The translations under genes were made by a program, and so were the position numbers. Under the pieces are notes generated by a model. That model searched no databases and was not told where the DNA came from. It worked only from the letters and a program-made list of their open reading frames with translations. Shown piece after piece: positions 15,701 to 26,089 of a stretch of DNA of 64,000 nt (its first letter is position 1; every line of letters begins with the position of its first letter). The stretch is taken from positions 1,624,501-1,688,500 of the forward strand of contig NC_059541.1 in assembly GCF_905220415.1 (NCBI RefSeq). The letters are read 5' to 3'. The stretch is from Colias croceus. Taxonomy: Eukaryota > Arthropoda > Insecta > Lepidoptera > Pieridae.

Positions 15701-17092
15701 TCATTGATATTCAATCTAATTTTAATTATCAAAAACTTCAATTTAACCTTTACAATATTAATTACATCTGAGATAAGTTAGTACTTATAATATAGAACCC
15801 ATACGTGGAAATCTATCTACTCCGTTTAGTTGTCATTTGATAACATTAAAAATAAAAATTATCCTAAATCTTTATTTATTATATTTTTAAGGTAAATATT
15901 GTTGTATTTCATACTTAAAATAAAATAAAATTGACTACCTAATATAAATTATCCTTCTCGTGTTCCAGATCCTCATTTAACAACGTATGATCCTCCCGGC
16001 TCTGCAAACTCAAGAACAGCCAGAGATCATGGTAATTATTTAAAATTAAATAATACTTGTTTAATGCCAGCAGTTTTTCTTTTTTTCCATACTATGAACT
16101 ATGGGCCTTTTAGTACTCTGTATATAGAAGTTTCTAGTTTCTTATCTTATATTTTACTTCTTTATAGCGATAGTCTCATGAACTTCATAATGAAGACATT
16201 ATAGTTTGCAATATTAGTTAAGATTTATAATTAATTTAAAGACTTTGCTATAAGCAAGGTGACTCAAGGAAAAATATTTTATTACACAGTTTTAATTACG
16301 CATTTATCTCCTGCTCTATTGCAACCATAATTGCAACAAAGTTTTTTTATCAACTTTTAATATCTTACATCTTTTCGTATTTTCTATATTCTTCACACAA
16401 CGTAAAGGGTAAAGTAAAATATCTTGAGTAATTGCTACACCGATGAAGCCTAGATCCTTTGAAGAAACCCCTTTTTAATAGAGACTAGTTTTATATAGCT
16501 TTTCCCGCGACTTCGTTTGTGTTTCTTGTATCCCACAAGATACGGATTTTCCGTGTAATTTAAAATCTTTTGAAGTGAAACTTCTTCAGGCGCGTTGAGA
16601 GTAAAACTTGAAGGTCGTACGGCAATACCGTCACGTCATGGAATAAGGCGATGAATTTTGGTATTTTTAAACTTGTCAAAGAAGTTTTACTTCTGACACA
16701 ATATGTGCTCAGAACACACGCTCTTTGTATTTATTTTCCACTTTGATACTATTCGACACGAAAATGTGCATTTCAATTCGACAGTATTAAATAGTTAAAC
16801 TTTATAAATTTATAAAGAATAGAAAAAATTCGATCACGAGGCGGGACTCGAACCCGCATCCTTTCGCGCCATTCCGGGGCGGATGCCTGACCAATTCAGC
16901 CACTCGTGACCCGCCAGAGCAATCGAATTTATTCTATTCTTTCAGTTTTATGTGTCTTAAGGGACACACCGTTAAACTTTATTATATTAGTAATATTAAT
17001 TGTATTTATTTTCAGGTTTCATGAAGCAGTGTACTCCGGCGTTAATCATTGTCATGATTTTATTTCACTTTACATTAATTAATATCACGTGA
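6736..17092 (+). CDS. Ig-superfamily cell-surface protein, two Ig domains, probable GPI anchor (partial, 5' exon missing)
   Basis: Six exons join in one frame: 6736-6941, 7524-7677, 12508-12625, 15124-15290, 15969-16031 and 17016-17092 (stop TGA 17090-17092). All have AG acceptors and GT donors, and all phases agree. The visible protein is about 261 residues. The first Ig domain spans exons 1-2 with cysteines in TLDCDY and NYTCVV and the core tryptophan in VVKWFF. The second spans exons 3-4 with cysteines in NIICSV and EILCDM. After a short linker the last exon encodes a hydrophobic tail (PALIIVMILFHFTLINIT) with no cytoplasmic residues, as in GPI-anchored proteins. Cell recognition or adhesion is inferred from the fold. 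The layout resembles Beaten-path-type insect proteins, but I cannot assign the family. The exon carrying the start and signal peptide must end in phase 1 and was not found. Introns of up to 4.8 kb hold many repeats. Confidence 0.85.
7690..7840 (+). mobile_element. MITE-like element, GAAGTGAAACTTC family, copy 1
   Basis: About 150 bp, beginning GAAGTGAAACTTCTT and carrying the inverse AAGAAGTTTCA toward the other end, followed by a small palindrome like GTGTGCTCGGCACAC and a T-rich end. It sits 12 bp behind the splice donor of Ig-gene exon 2. Other copies are at 16571, 32392 and 40932 (reverse). Confidence 0.65.
7978..8148 (+). mobile_element. Non-autonomous Helitron, 'gccggggcgg' tail class
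   Basis: It runs from TC to CTAG. The 3' end reads GGGCGAAGCCGGGGCGGACC then GCTAGT. Nearly the same element is at 62670-62838, sharing the stretch around ATTCCTTGAAGT and GAGGATGGTTCTTATG. It lies in the second intron of the Ig gene. Confidence 0.75.
9291..9481. mobile_element. MITE with TATGTTACAG termini
   Basis: A 191-bp element with long imperfect terminal inverted repeats: TATGTTACAGTCAAAACCCT on the left, and TATGTTACAGTAAAAACCCT read from the right on the other strand. Repeated TTGACTGA-like motifs inside add further internal pairing. It is in the second Ig-gene intron and shares termini with the elements at 11559, 27004 and 35275. Confidence 0.8.
10136..10317 (-). mobile_element. 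Helitron-like fragment, reverse
   Basis: On the minus strand it ends GCGGGCGAAGCCGCGGTCG then TTGAGCTAG, a Helitron-type 3' hairpin and CTAG. The body (AAACCTCCCTCTTGAATCAC on the plus strand) matches copies at 17640-17780 and 39691-39890. The 5' end is not clear. Confidence 0.65.
11559..11779. mobile_element. MITE with TATGTCAC termini
   Basis: A 221-bp element with ends TATGTCACAG and, from the right, TATGTCACTG. The inner arms pair further: GAATGACTAGCGTGTTCATT on the left against GAATGACTAGCGCGTTCATT on the complementary right. No open frame. It is intronic in the Ig gene. Confidence 0.75.
12051..12298 (+). mobile_element. Non-autonomous Helitron (Lep1-like)
   Basis: It matches the consensus from TACTAATATTATAAATGCG through (CTGT)n, the CGGGAACTATGCGGG block and GGGCGAAGCCGCGGGCGG to CTAG. 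The extreme 5' TCCA is missing or altered. It lies 210 bp upstream of Ig-gene exon 3. Confidence 0.8.
12661..12744 (+). mobile_element. 3' Helitron fragment
   Basis: About 85 bp of the 'gccggggcgg' class ending CTAG at 12741-12744. It starts in a region related to AACTCGAGAACGGCTGA of the elements at 7978 and 62670. It lies just behind the donor of Ig-gene exon 3. Confidence 0.6.
12745..15123. other. Third Ig-gene intron, no further features recognised
   Basis: AT-rich intronic sequence. A GC-richer patch at 14630-14690 has no usable frame and splice pair that I could confirm, and the 65-codon reverse open frame near 13930-14127 has no coding character. Confidence 0.5.
15362..15670 (+). mobile_element. 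Helitron, second type (TCTATACATATAATAAATC head)
   Basis: It starts TC after A and ends AAGCTAG before T. It has a long (CTGT)n run at 15484-15505, a TTTCGATGAAACTTGG block and the tail hairpin region CGGAGTCGCGGGCGG. The head differs from the other Helitrons here while the terminal logic is the same. It lies 71 bp behind the exon-4 donor. Confidence 0.75.
16571..16728 (+). mobile_element. MITE-like element, GAAGTGAAACTTC family, copy 2
   Basis: It matches the copy at 7690 along its whole length, beginning TGAAGTGAAACTTCTTCAGG and ending near CACACGCTCTTTG. It is in the last intron of the Ig gene. Confidence 0.65.
16800..16945 (-). repeat. tRNA-Ser-like dispersed repeat (SINE-like), copy 1
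   Basis: The core at 16834-16909, read on the minus strand, is a 76-nt tRNA-like unit. It has a perfect 7-bp acceptor stem (TCACGAG/CTCGTGA), a perfect T arm (GCGGG TTCGAGT CCCGC) and a D-arm-like GGCTGAATTGGTCAGGC. An anticodon stem CGCC/GGCG closes a 7-base loop containing GGA, which would read Ser, but position 33 is C instead of T. The flanks (TCTATTCTTTATAAATTTATA and AATTGCTCTGGC) are shared with the copy at 40170-40305, so this is a dispersed unit and not a lone tRNA gene. Confidence 0.65.
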
Positions 17093-18441
17093 CATAAGTA
17101 ATTATAATGTAAATAATTAGTTTATATTTGTATATAATTTTGTAAATAACAATTTATATAAGGAAATCAATTATTGAGATACATGTTGTTTAGTTTATAG
17201 ATATTTTCTTTGTGCTAAATTATTATAAGGCGGGAATATTTTATGTTTAATGAAAAAGGTTGTACTATTTTTATTTCTATGGCTTAAATGTTTGTTGTAA
17301 TTTATACAAGGACTTATTATATAATTTAAAAATTTATATATATAATTTAAAAATTTTATCAAGTTGTGCCCCGTAGTTTTACCCATATTGCTTCTTTCAA
17401 ATTGGTCTTAGTGATAAGAAATTAAATATTTTTTTCAAATCGGACAAGTAGTTCCTGAGATTAGTGTGTTCAAGCAAACTATTCAGCTTTATGATATTAT
17501 AATCTAATAGATCATAGATGCAATATAATCTGCAATTTAATATACCAATAAGGTAAAAGGCCTGTGACCAACAATGGGACCAAAACGGGCATGATGATGA
17601 TGATTAATAAAAATCGAACAACACAATATTATGTACCTACTAGCTCTCCGCCCGTGGCTTCGCCCGCTTTGTCTAAATCTAATAAATTATATACTAAAAC
17701 CTTCCTCAGCAATCACTGTATCTAGTAAAAAAAACCGCATCAAAATCCGTTGCGTAGTTTTAATGTAGTGATGTAGTAAAATAACAAAAATAAAAAATAA
17801 AAAATGTACCAGCCGAAGTGATAACCTCCTTCTTTTTTTGAAGTCAGTTAAAAAATAGATTAACCTATATCAATGCAAAGCATTCGAATTTCGCTAAAAG
17901 TAAAACGTGTTCCAAGTCACATAGCTATTAGATATGCTTTCATTACAATATTACGAAGTTAATTTAAATTCTTATAAACTTTGTTCCCGGCAGTTTTCTT
18001 CGGAAGTTCGTTTAATTATGTTAATTTTAAATTGTGAGAGGAAATGGTAGCAACGGATTTTAGCACTTTCTGATAAAACGTTTCAGCATTACCTGGAATT
18101 TTATATTATTATTACGTTTTGAATAAATTATAATATAGTACAATTATTTTAGATTTATATAGAGGAAATGATTACTATGATTGAAACAACGAATTTTAAA
18201 AATATTTCTATGTATTGTGGAGATTATAATTGTACCTATGCTATTTATAATTTTAAAATTAGGTAGATACTCCTAGAAGATAGAAATAATATATATATTT
18301 CCTACATCGATTTTTTTTTCTCTCGTTAAGAATATAATTTTCTACACATAACAATTGTATTGTATAATAATTCTAACTCCTTTTAGTGCTAAAATATCAT
18401 TTAAATTATTTTCGAAGTTTGTGAAAATTAATAGTAAATAT
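17093..18441. other. Ig-gene 3' UTR and flank with repeat fragments
   Basis: No canonical AATAAA follows closely behind the Ig stop codon, so the transcript end is not placed. The stretch holds a reverse Helitron fragment at about 17390-17505 (AAATCGGACAAGTAGTTCCTGA), a LINE-like 3' tail at 17545-17605 (GGCCTGTGACCAACAATGGG followed by GAT repeats), and the Helitron at 17640-17780. Confidence 0.5.
17640..17780 (-). mobile_element. Helitron-like fragment, reverse
   Basis: On the plus strand it begins CTAGCTCTCCGCCCGTGGCT and TCGCCCGCTTTGTCTAAAT, then follows the body of the copies at 10136 and 39691. It ends without a recognisable 5' terminus. Confidence 0.65.
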
Positions 18442-18530
18442 TATATTGTTTTCTAACTGTACTGTTAATATATTGTTTTCTAACTGTACTGTTAATATAT
18501 TGTTTTCTAACTACAGTACTGTTAATATAT
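18442..18530. repeat. 27-bp tandem repeat, about 3 units
   Basis: Unit TATATTGTTTTCTAACTGTA plus CTGTTAA, starting at 18442, 18469 and 18496. The third unit has a 3-base insertion (CTACAGTACTG). Confidence 0.85.
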
Positions 18531-18860
18531 TGTAAATATATCTGTATAATTTATTGTGAGATCTTTATTAGCCAAACATTTCCAACCAAATCATAATCTA
18601 TGTATACTTCATAAGGGCTGTAAATAAAATTATAATTCACATAAAGTTTAACTAAAACCTTACTGTATTTATATCAACAATAATTTCCAAAGAAATATTC
18701 TTCTAGTCGAGAATAAAATATTTATAAATAATTGTGTTTTTATTTTCATTCCATGTGTTTTTGTTTTCTTTTCATGTGTACACTGAATTTATTTTCTACT
18801 TGTATTTATAGTAAGTACCAATATTAATTCTTTGAAATAAATGTCTCTAAACCTAAATAC

Positions 18861-19318
18861 AAAAAAAACCGGCCAAGTGCGAGTCAGACTCGCGCACCGA
18901 GGGTTCCGTACAAACCTGCAAGGTTTACAATTTAAAAAAAATATATTATGTGATGTAACTAAAAATTTATGGTTTTCGTAATTTTTCCTTTATCTATGCT
19001 ATAAGACGCTGCTTCGTACCAAATTTCAAGATTCTGAGTTCACGGGAAGCACCCTGTAGGTTTTGATTCCCTTGCAAGTGTCGAAAATTTGCGGCATAAA
19101 CGGCTGTATCTTTTCATTGCTTTGGCTTAAAAGTTTGATTTTTTCACAGCTTCAAGGGACAGTAGACTTGAGTAATTGATATAAATTTCAGCTTCATACC
19201 TCCACGCGTTCCTGAGAAAAAGGGTCTTGACAGACGGACGGACGGACGGACAGACGGACAACAAAGTGATCCTATAAAGGTTCCGTTTTTTCTTTTTGAG
19301 GTACGGAACCCTAAAAAA
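18861..19318. repeat. Dispersed lepidopteran repeat with inverted GGGTTCCGTA ends
   Basis: It starts ACCGGCCAAGTGCGAGTC, then AGACTCGCGCACCGAGGG and TTCCGTAC. The other end carries the inverse GTACGGAACCCT. A GGAC/AGAC microsatellite lies at 19232-19259. I recognise this as a very common, highly conserved interspersed repeat in moths and butterflies. Its class is not certain from the sequence. Confidence 0.7.
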
Positions 19319-19431
19319 CTCTAGCATTTTCTCATTTAGAAACTGCTATATGGATCTTTATAAGCATAATGAATACAATCATAATACATATATCTGATAA
19401 CATATTGTGGTCTTTTCCTAGTTTAATCCTA

Positions 19432-19625
19432 TCCTACTAATATAAATGCGAAAGTTTGTGAGGATGTGTATGTGTGTGTCTGTTACTCTTTCACGAAAAT
19501 ACTACTGAACAGATTACAATAAAATATAGCACGCATATAAAGGGTAATTTGGATAAACACATAGGATAGTTTTTATCCAATTATGCGGGTTTTTGTTTGA
19601 AAACGCGGGCGAAGCCCGGGGTTAG
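19432..19625 (+). mobile_element. Non-autonomous Helitron, GTTTGTGAGGATG subtype
   Basis: It starts TCCTACTAATATAAATGCGA and contains CTGTTACTCTTTCACG and a GCGGGCGAAGCCC tail. The terminus reads TTAG where CTAG is usual, so the 3' end may be mutated. The same subtype, intact, is at 38969-39187. Confidence 0.7.
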
Positions 19626-21284
19626 TTACTATGCTATTCTTGCAATACTTTTCGATTACTCGACTAGGTACTTTGTAACATACATATAGTAGGAAAGTAC
19701 GAACCAAACAAAACCAGAATAATCTAAGTCAAAGCACAGCTAGATCAATCTGGGACATAGCATACAGGTTTTTGGGACAAACACGAAATCAAAAGTATTG
19801 TTCCCATATAGGTAAAATGGAACACGAAACAAAAGATGGTGGCTGTAACAAAAGCGATGGTAATGAGTTAGAAATAGTAGCTTCAAACGATTGCACTGTG
19901 CAGTGACATTGCATGTAACACTGGTGTTGTTGGAGAGTGTTGATTTGGTATTTTTACAATATGTCTAGTTAAGAAACCAGGCACTATTTAGATTGGAATA
20001 ATGAAATAACATGAGATGAAAATTGATATTATAAGAATTCATTATGAATTATATGACCAACATATATACATAACAACATATACATAATACAACCAATTCC
20101 TTTACAGCATTGTATTTCTACGGGCACGAGTTAAAACGTCAATTTCGCCATACCCCGTCAACCCGGACACAATGACTGCTATTTTTTGCCAATCCAATCC
20201 TATACACTCGCGCGAATTGGAAACTGAACTGCATCTGCTACTCTCCGTGATAGGCGCAGTTCAATTTTGAAAACCGCATATTGAGAATTTTCGTAGCAAA
20301 GTAATCAAATCATTGATAGAATGGATAGCCGTCACCGGTTCAGCGGAACTGTTAAAACAACGTATTTGACGTTTTGGTTTTGTTCTTCATCTGTGTTGAA
20401 ATAATTTGGAATAATAAACCTCGATTCAATGTGTTTTTTTACACATTTTTTGGTAAGAACATCTAAGGAATATAAAATACCACCTATGGCACACTGGCGG
20501 AAAAATTGCATACTTAATATAAATCGTAAAAAGGTTTAGAAGTAAAAACTCTATAATTCCTCTTAAATTAAGGTTATGAATCTATACAAGTCACATAGCG
20601 TTAAAAACAACCGACTACAAACTTGCACTTGCAACATTTACAAATATAGACAAAAATGCTCATAAAATAAAAACTACTGGGCCTATCCGAATAAAATTTT
20701 TATGGGACCAATTCGACACCATCCCGCATCGAACAAAAAAAGAATCACGTAAATAAATCGGTTCAGAAACCTCGGAGTACCTAATCGGTGTACTTAATTG
20801 AGCACAAAAAAATATAATATCGCTATGTTCTAATCTAATATAATATTTGAACAAATAAATAATTCGGTAAAACTAACAGTAAAATTATTTTAAAGATTAA
20901 TAGAGTTTAAGTAAAAAATCAGACATACTTTTATAATATTGGTACCTATTACATTATAAGCCACACGTATAAACGATACACGCGCACAGCATAATTTATC
21001 CAGCCACTAACAATATTGTACATAATACCCTAAGCCACAAAAATATGTTCACATTCCCCAACTAATTCTGGGCTGGAACATTGAAGGCACATTATAAAGG
21101 CTTAGGATCTCAACCACGAATAAATTTCCCTCGAGAAACGTATTTCACAACGCTCGGGACAGCCGAATGTGGAAGACGGAAATTTCGCGTTTTTTTCAAA
21201 CTCGATTTTGGCTGAAGTTTTAATTGCAGTCGTGTCAGTTTTAAGATCGGAGACAAAGAAATAAAACGCTCAAAATATTTAGGA
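19626..21284. other. No gene recognised
   Basis: AT-rich. A GC-richer stretch at 20105-20270 follows a TTTACAG, but its frame (ALYFYGHELK...) closes after about 22 codons. I see no defensible exon. Confidence 0.5.
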
Positions 21285-21478
21285 CTAGCTACGCTTTGCT
21301 GTTTCACCCGCGTGGCTTCGCTCCTGATAGTAGCATAGATATCTTCGTTGATGATGATAGCCTATAAGCTTTCCTCGATAAATGGGCTATCTAACACCGA
21401 AACAATTTTTCAAATTGGACCAGTAGTTTCTGAAATTAGCGCGTTTAAACAAACAAACTCTTCAGCTTTATAATATTA
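21285..21478 (-). mobile_element. Helitron-like element, reverse (GCTGAAGAGTTTGTTTG head)
   Basis: On the minus strand it runs from AATATTATAAAGCTGAAG through AAATTGTTTCGGTGTTAGAT to a tail ending AGCTAG. Copies on the plus strand lie at 60228-60409 and 61495-61660. Its 5' end is cut by the next Helitron, which is inserted in its AT-rich head. Confidence 0.7.
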
Positions 21479-21660
21479 CTAGTGGTCCGCCCCGGCCCGT
21501 TGTTCATTTTTCGCAATAAAATGTAGCCTATGTCCTTTCTCGGGTATCAAAATATCGCTATACCAAATTTCATGCAAATTGGTTCAGTAGTTTAGACGTG
21601 ATTGAGTAACAGACAGACAGACAGACAGAGTTACTTTCGCATTTATAATATTAGTATGGA
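21479..21660 (-). mobile_element. Helitron inserted in the 5' end of its neighbour, reverse
   Basis: Read on the minus strand it starts TCCATACTAATATTATAAAT, has (CTGT)n, and ends in a 'gggccggggcgg'-type tail with CTAG at 21479-21482. It combines the standard Lep1-like head with the 'gccggggcgg' tail class. Confidence 0.8.
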
Positions 21661-22701
21661 TATATTATAGTATAGATAAAAGTAAAACAACAACATAAAT
21701 ATTCATCAAAAAAATGTCGGTAAATATGTGTAGTTCTCAATAATCTATTTATAGATTATTCAGAATTTCAGGAAAAGGAAAGGCAGGAAATTACCTTTTG
21801 AATTACTTAGGGCGGGTTAAATCAATGCTAATGAAGGCCTTTGTGGGTCTTATTATATAGCTATTATTAGCTGAAGGAGGTCCAGCAGCAGATAAACAAT
21901 ATAAGGCAAACCTACAGTGATAATAAAAACAGTTTAATACAATTGAATGACATTTTTTCTTATTCTTTTATTATTTTTAACTTCTACTATTATAAGGGTA
22001 TGTACATAACTTATACATTAGCATATTAGTGTGTCTAAAACTATTGACGTGCTTAATTATATTTTTTTAATTAATTTAATCGAATTCAATCACATTGTAA
22101 TCAAAACTCAATATGAAATGTACACAGTTATGCTTTACGTGTACTTCCGTATTTCAATGCTTGCAACATTGAAACAATATTTCTATTTAACCAAATCTGC
22201 CGTATCCCTGTAATAAATTATAATTTGAATCAAAGCTATTAAAATCCTTTAATAAATCACGAAGGAAAAGCAATGAATAATACCAAAAAATGAGGCTAAC
22301 AATGAACCCTTATCTGACATAATCGGTTTAAGTTAAAAAATATTAAAGAAGAAAAAAGAAACAAAAAATACGGGTCAGTAAGACTCGGCTCGACGGTTTG
22401 TAAAACAGCGTTGAAGTAAATATTATTAGGTTAATTAACGTTTGAATTCAACTTATTTGTATTTTTATATTATTTTGAATTTTGTAAAAAATGTTAAAGG
22501 TGTTGTTGAACTTAGCAGAGCAATTTCATTATATTTATAGACCTATTGCAGACACGTGATTACAATTTTTTCTTTCCTCACTACAGGCACACATACTGAT
22601 AGTTTAGGTCAAAATTATAAAAGATGACAAAGTAAAATGTTACATTTCTCATGGTTTTCAGATAGATATAACTTTTGTTATTTTGTAGCATATTTTCCTT
22701 A
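21661..22701. other. No gene recognised
   Basis: AT-rich sequence without an exon or repeat that I can define. Short open frames at 22031-22213 have no coding character. Confidence 0.5.
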
Positions 22702-23068
22702 AGCATGATAACGCTACACGGCCGGGACCCGGACGGGGCACGGCCGCGGCGCGGCGTTGAAACGTTGTTGCATAATACGATATCTTTAATATTAATGAAT
22801 GTTGGAACTTTTTATACAATGTTTTTAGAGTTCACGGAATTGACTGTGCGAGTGGAATTACTGCAAATGTATGATTTAAATTTACGGAATTGACTAACTA
22901 ACGTTAAAATAGTGGTGGTAAATGTCGCTTATGGGTTGTTAAAATTACTTATAAAAGAGCGGATAAGAAGATGTAATATTCATATTATTGTTTCATTTAT
23001 ATCCCGGCTCCGGCACGGCCCGGCTCTAGCAGGACCCGGCTCCGGCACAGTGCAGCGTGAATCATGCT
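22702..23068. mobile_element. GC-ended MITE with TTA target duplication
   Basis: A 367-bp element whose ends are AGCATGATAACGCTACAC and, from the right, AGCATGATTCACGCTGCAC. Both run into very GC-rich arms (GGCCGGGACCCGG; GTGCCGGAGCCGGGTCC). It is flanked by TTA at 22699-22701 and 23069-23071. A 3-bp TTA duplication is typical of PIF/Harbinger elements. The interior is AT-rich and non-coding, and the GC arms stand out sharply. Confidence 0.7.
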
Positions 23069-23932
23069 TTACTTATTTGTAACAGAGTGTTCTGTGTGTA
23101 TATCTGTGTAATTACTAATTTCAAACTATATACAAGCTCGTAAAAACCCTATAAACCATCAAACGAAAGTTGCGATACACGCAGTACAAACAGATTCGCG
23201 TTATTAGGTGGTTACCGTGAAATATGGACTAACAAAATACATTAAAACTTTCGTATTCCTATCAGCATTAATTCTGTTTGCCCATTAGCCGACCTCACTA
23301 TTAATTTCTATTCAAATAATTCGGACAGGTCTCTAACTATTTGCGTTTCCGTAATGACGGATTACTTAATGTTTAAAGTAGTATAATGGGGTAATTTTGT
23401 TAGTTAGTTAATTTTATGTTTACTTCAATGGGCCCGTTTTGAGCTGACAATTTAAATAAGTCAAGAATTCACTGTATTGTCTGAATTTTTAATTAATGCC
23501 CGGTTCCTATATTTGAAAAACGATCCGTTTTAGTTACGAATAGTAGTATAATTAACCAAGCGTAAGCGAAAATCGTTCCTATAAAAAACGTCTCGTCAAG
23601 CAACTTACCGACGGCTTCCTACTGACGGATGGGAGGGTTACTATTAACGAACGGTAAGCATATTGTATGGAGAAGACAGTTTATCGCGTTCCTATTAAAT
23701 ATTTTTAACGTCATTATGCTGTCAAAGTTACTATTCGTATAGCATTTTGGTTACCCGTCGATTTCGGGCGGTTAAATCAATGATATTATATATAGAAACA
23801 AGAGGTAGATACGTTACCAACGCACCAAAACGTAAACCGTGAATTGGTCCTAATTGGGACCAGTGGAATCAGTCAGATTGTGACTTGTGACAGCGAACGC
23901 ACATGCTGATATAAACGTTAAAATTATCAATA

Positions 23933-24009
23933 ATGCCTTCTTGTGTGTTCAGAAAGTGCACAAATTACGATAGTAAAATAAAGAAAGATAGAGGGATATC
24001 ATATCACAG
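23933..24009 (+). pseudogene. First exon of a THAP-domain protein inside the Harbinger element
   Basis: The open frame begins MPSCVFRKCTNYDSK and continues IKKDRGISYHR, then meets a GTAAATG donor. This is the start of a THAP zinc finger (family form: M-P-x-C-x4-C with GISFHRFP-like sequence following). The first two zinc-ligand cysteines (residues 4 and 9) are present. No second exon with the remaining Cys-His pair or AVPTIF-type end was found, so I call it a remnant. THAP domains bind DNA and occur in transposases and host regulators. Whether this one belonged to the element or was host DNA is not decided. Confidence 0.6.
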
Positions 24010-24524
24010 GTAAATGTATTAAAATATTATAATTTTAGAGCAAAAATAACAATTTGCAATTATTAATGAATGACACTTGCTTGACACTTGTATTGAAATA
24101 ATGAAAGGGATAAAACATTGCTTCAATCACTAGTGTGACAAAGCTAGCGCACACTGTGTTCAAAGATTATCATGTAGACACGATTATTGAAAATAGAACG
24201 GTTATTTTATTAATTTCGATTTGGGTAAATACTTGATTATTTTTATATTTAAATCCACACAGTGCATGTAATTAACAAATATATCTATTTATTATATACA
24301 ATGAAATCGTGATGGCAAAAATGTTTGTTTGCAAAAATGATGTTGAATATACGTTTAAATTAAAGAAAAGATTATCGCTACTGACGAAAAATGCTATTTG
24401 CTTTTCTGTAAATAGCTATTGAACATAAATTTTATTTGTGTTTTAGATAAAAAAGGCTTATACTTCATCCTTTCTTTTATTTCATACTTTTTTTCATCTA
24501 GGCACCACTATTATTATATCCTAC

Positions 24525-24660
24525 AAGTTGGAGTGATGACCTTGTACGGGTTCCGGGAACTGCCTTGAAACGAATAGCGTAAGATCGGTCCGTATGGAGT
24601 TCTATAAGGAGGACTATGCTCAGCAGTGGGTGTTTATCGGGTGAAATGATGATGACCGAA
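24525..24660 (+). mobile_element. 5'-truncated LINE 3' end
   Basis: The frame WSDDLVRVPGTALKRIA, a stop, then DRSVWSSIRRTM resembles the C-terminus of non-LTR retrotransposon reverse transcriptases (family form RW-x-DD...W...AQDR...W). It is followed by a GCTCAGCAGTGGG tail and ATGATGATG. It is inserted within the Harbinger element. Confidence 0.65.
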
Positions 24661-25144
24661 AACAAACACCACAGCTAGTAATAAATGCTTAATACAGTTA
24701 TATCTCCAAAAAAGTTTTTTTCATTTTAATACAACTTCATAATAATAATTAAATAGTAAATGAAATTGTCACATTTGTTTACGTGTGCAGGAAACGAAAC
24801 ATCTATAACATTGAACCTTCTGTGTCGTTAGTCTATGCCAATTGCCATGGCAACTATTTGTTTATTTATATTTAATTGGTGAATTCTTATGACTTTTGCT
24901 TACACCTGCGCGGAAGTGACAAACTATCTTTGTCTTTTTTGTTTATATCATTTTATTATAGCCATCTCTCTTATACAGTCTGTCAATGTAATAAATTAAG
25001 TAAAATGAAACTTGTATTTGTGTGTGCCTGACACTGCATATGAAGCATTTTTTTTTGATATATTGTGAGTATATAACGTATCTATACATAAAATATCATT
25101 GGGTTAAATTCTTACTATTTCATTGTTTCCGCTTCAATATCGAA

Positions 25145-25550
25145 ATGTGGAGTTCAGATAGTGATAGAGAAGTGTTTAATATTATATCGAATTTCGGAAG
25201 AAGATAGTGGGCGTGAAAGAGTATATATTATAGAGAAGGAGTGGATTTTTTTGCGACCCTGGATTCTCACGAATTTCAATTGAGATTTCGACTTGATAAA
25301 GAATCTGTTGAACAATTACTTCTTGAAATTTATCCAGACGTACGAATAAAAGGAGCCAGGTTAGTTTAATGGAGGCATTAATATTATACCAAACACGTCT
25401 AACCTTATTACATACCTAATTTATGTTGTCATTTCAGGAATCATGGGGTATCTCCATAACATCAATTACTGTTGACGCTGAGGTTCTATGCTTTAGGCAC
25501 AATATCGATATCAGTGGCAGACCTATTTCCCTTGGTCACGGCATCACGTG
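25145..25550 (+). pseudogene. Truncated PIF/Harbinger (HARBI1-like) transposase
   Basis: Exon A (25145-25359) starts MWSSDSDREVFNI, is broken by stops near 25205, and continues as HEFQLRFRLDKESVEQLLLE and IYPDVRIKGAR up to a GT donor. A 78-bp intron follows. Exon B (25438 on) reads NHGVSP, a stop, HQLLLTLRFYALGTISISVA then DLFPL. This follows the N-terminal part of Harbinger transposases (RFRLSKESV..., LRFYATGTF...VADLFGVS). The sequence is then lost where a Helitron end begins, and the DDE catalytic core is absent. Confidence 0.75.
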
Positions 25551-25670
25551 TGAACGGGTGGACCGATTTCGATCATTATTTTTTTATAATATTCCTTGAA
25601 GTACGAGGATGGTTATTATGGAAAGAAAACATAAACATGTACCAAGGGCGAAGCCGGGGCGGACCACTAG
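25551..25670 (+). mobile_element. Helitron 3' fragment inside the transposase
   Basis: It begins near GGTGGACCGATTTCGAT, matches the elements at 7978 and 62670 (ATTCCTTGAAGTACGAGGAT), and ends in GAAGCCGGGGCGGACCACTAG at 25667-25670. The junction cuts the transposase frame. Confidence 0.75.
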
Positions 25671-26040
25671 TATATATATATTATATGTCTATGTTTGCAA
25701 TGTAGAAATCAATTTCTTAAACATTGTATTGTAAATAATAAAAAATAAATAAAAGTACATAATAAAATGGAATAAAAGTTTTATTTCTTTATTACAGTTT
25801 AATTTTACATAATAATATGTAACTACATAATATATGCCAAAGAACTGTCCTGTGATTCTTACGCGACAACCCTCCATCGATTATCATCTTCTATACTATA
25901 TTCCTTAACGCTGTAATAGGCTCTCTGAATTAAATACCTACATTTTTTACATAAGATTTACATTTAGTACTAACAAATTCTTTTTCTACCGTTTGTCTAG
26001 ATATATTGCTTAATAATATACAAAAATTAATTAGGTAGTT

Positions 26041-26086
26041 ATTGTGTGTTCAGTATTTCAATTATTGTGTGTTCAGTATTTCAATT
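26041..26086. repeat. Short direct duplication
   Basis: A 23-bp sequence (TTGTGTGTTCAGTATTTCAA plus TTA) is present twice in tandem. Confidence 0.8.
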
Positions 26087-26089
26087 ATT

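Noticed and set aside
16834..16909. Stand-alone functional tRNA-Ser gene
   Set aside because: Flanks are shared with the copy at 40198, position 33 is C, and the anticodon arm is weak; a dispersed tRNA-derived repeat explains it better.
25472..25705. 77-codon frame starting MTLRFYALGT as an intact gene
   Set aside because: It is the broken second exon of the Harbinger transposase running into a Helitron 3' end.
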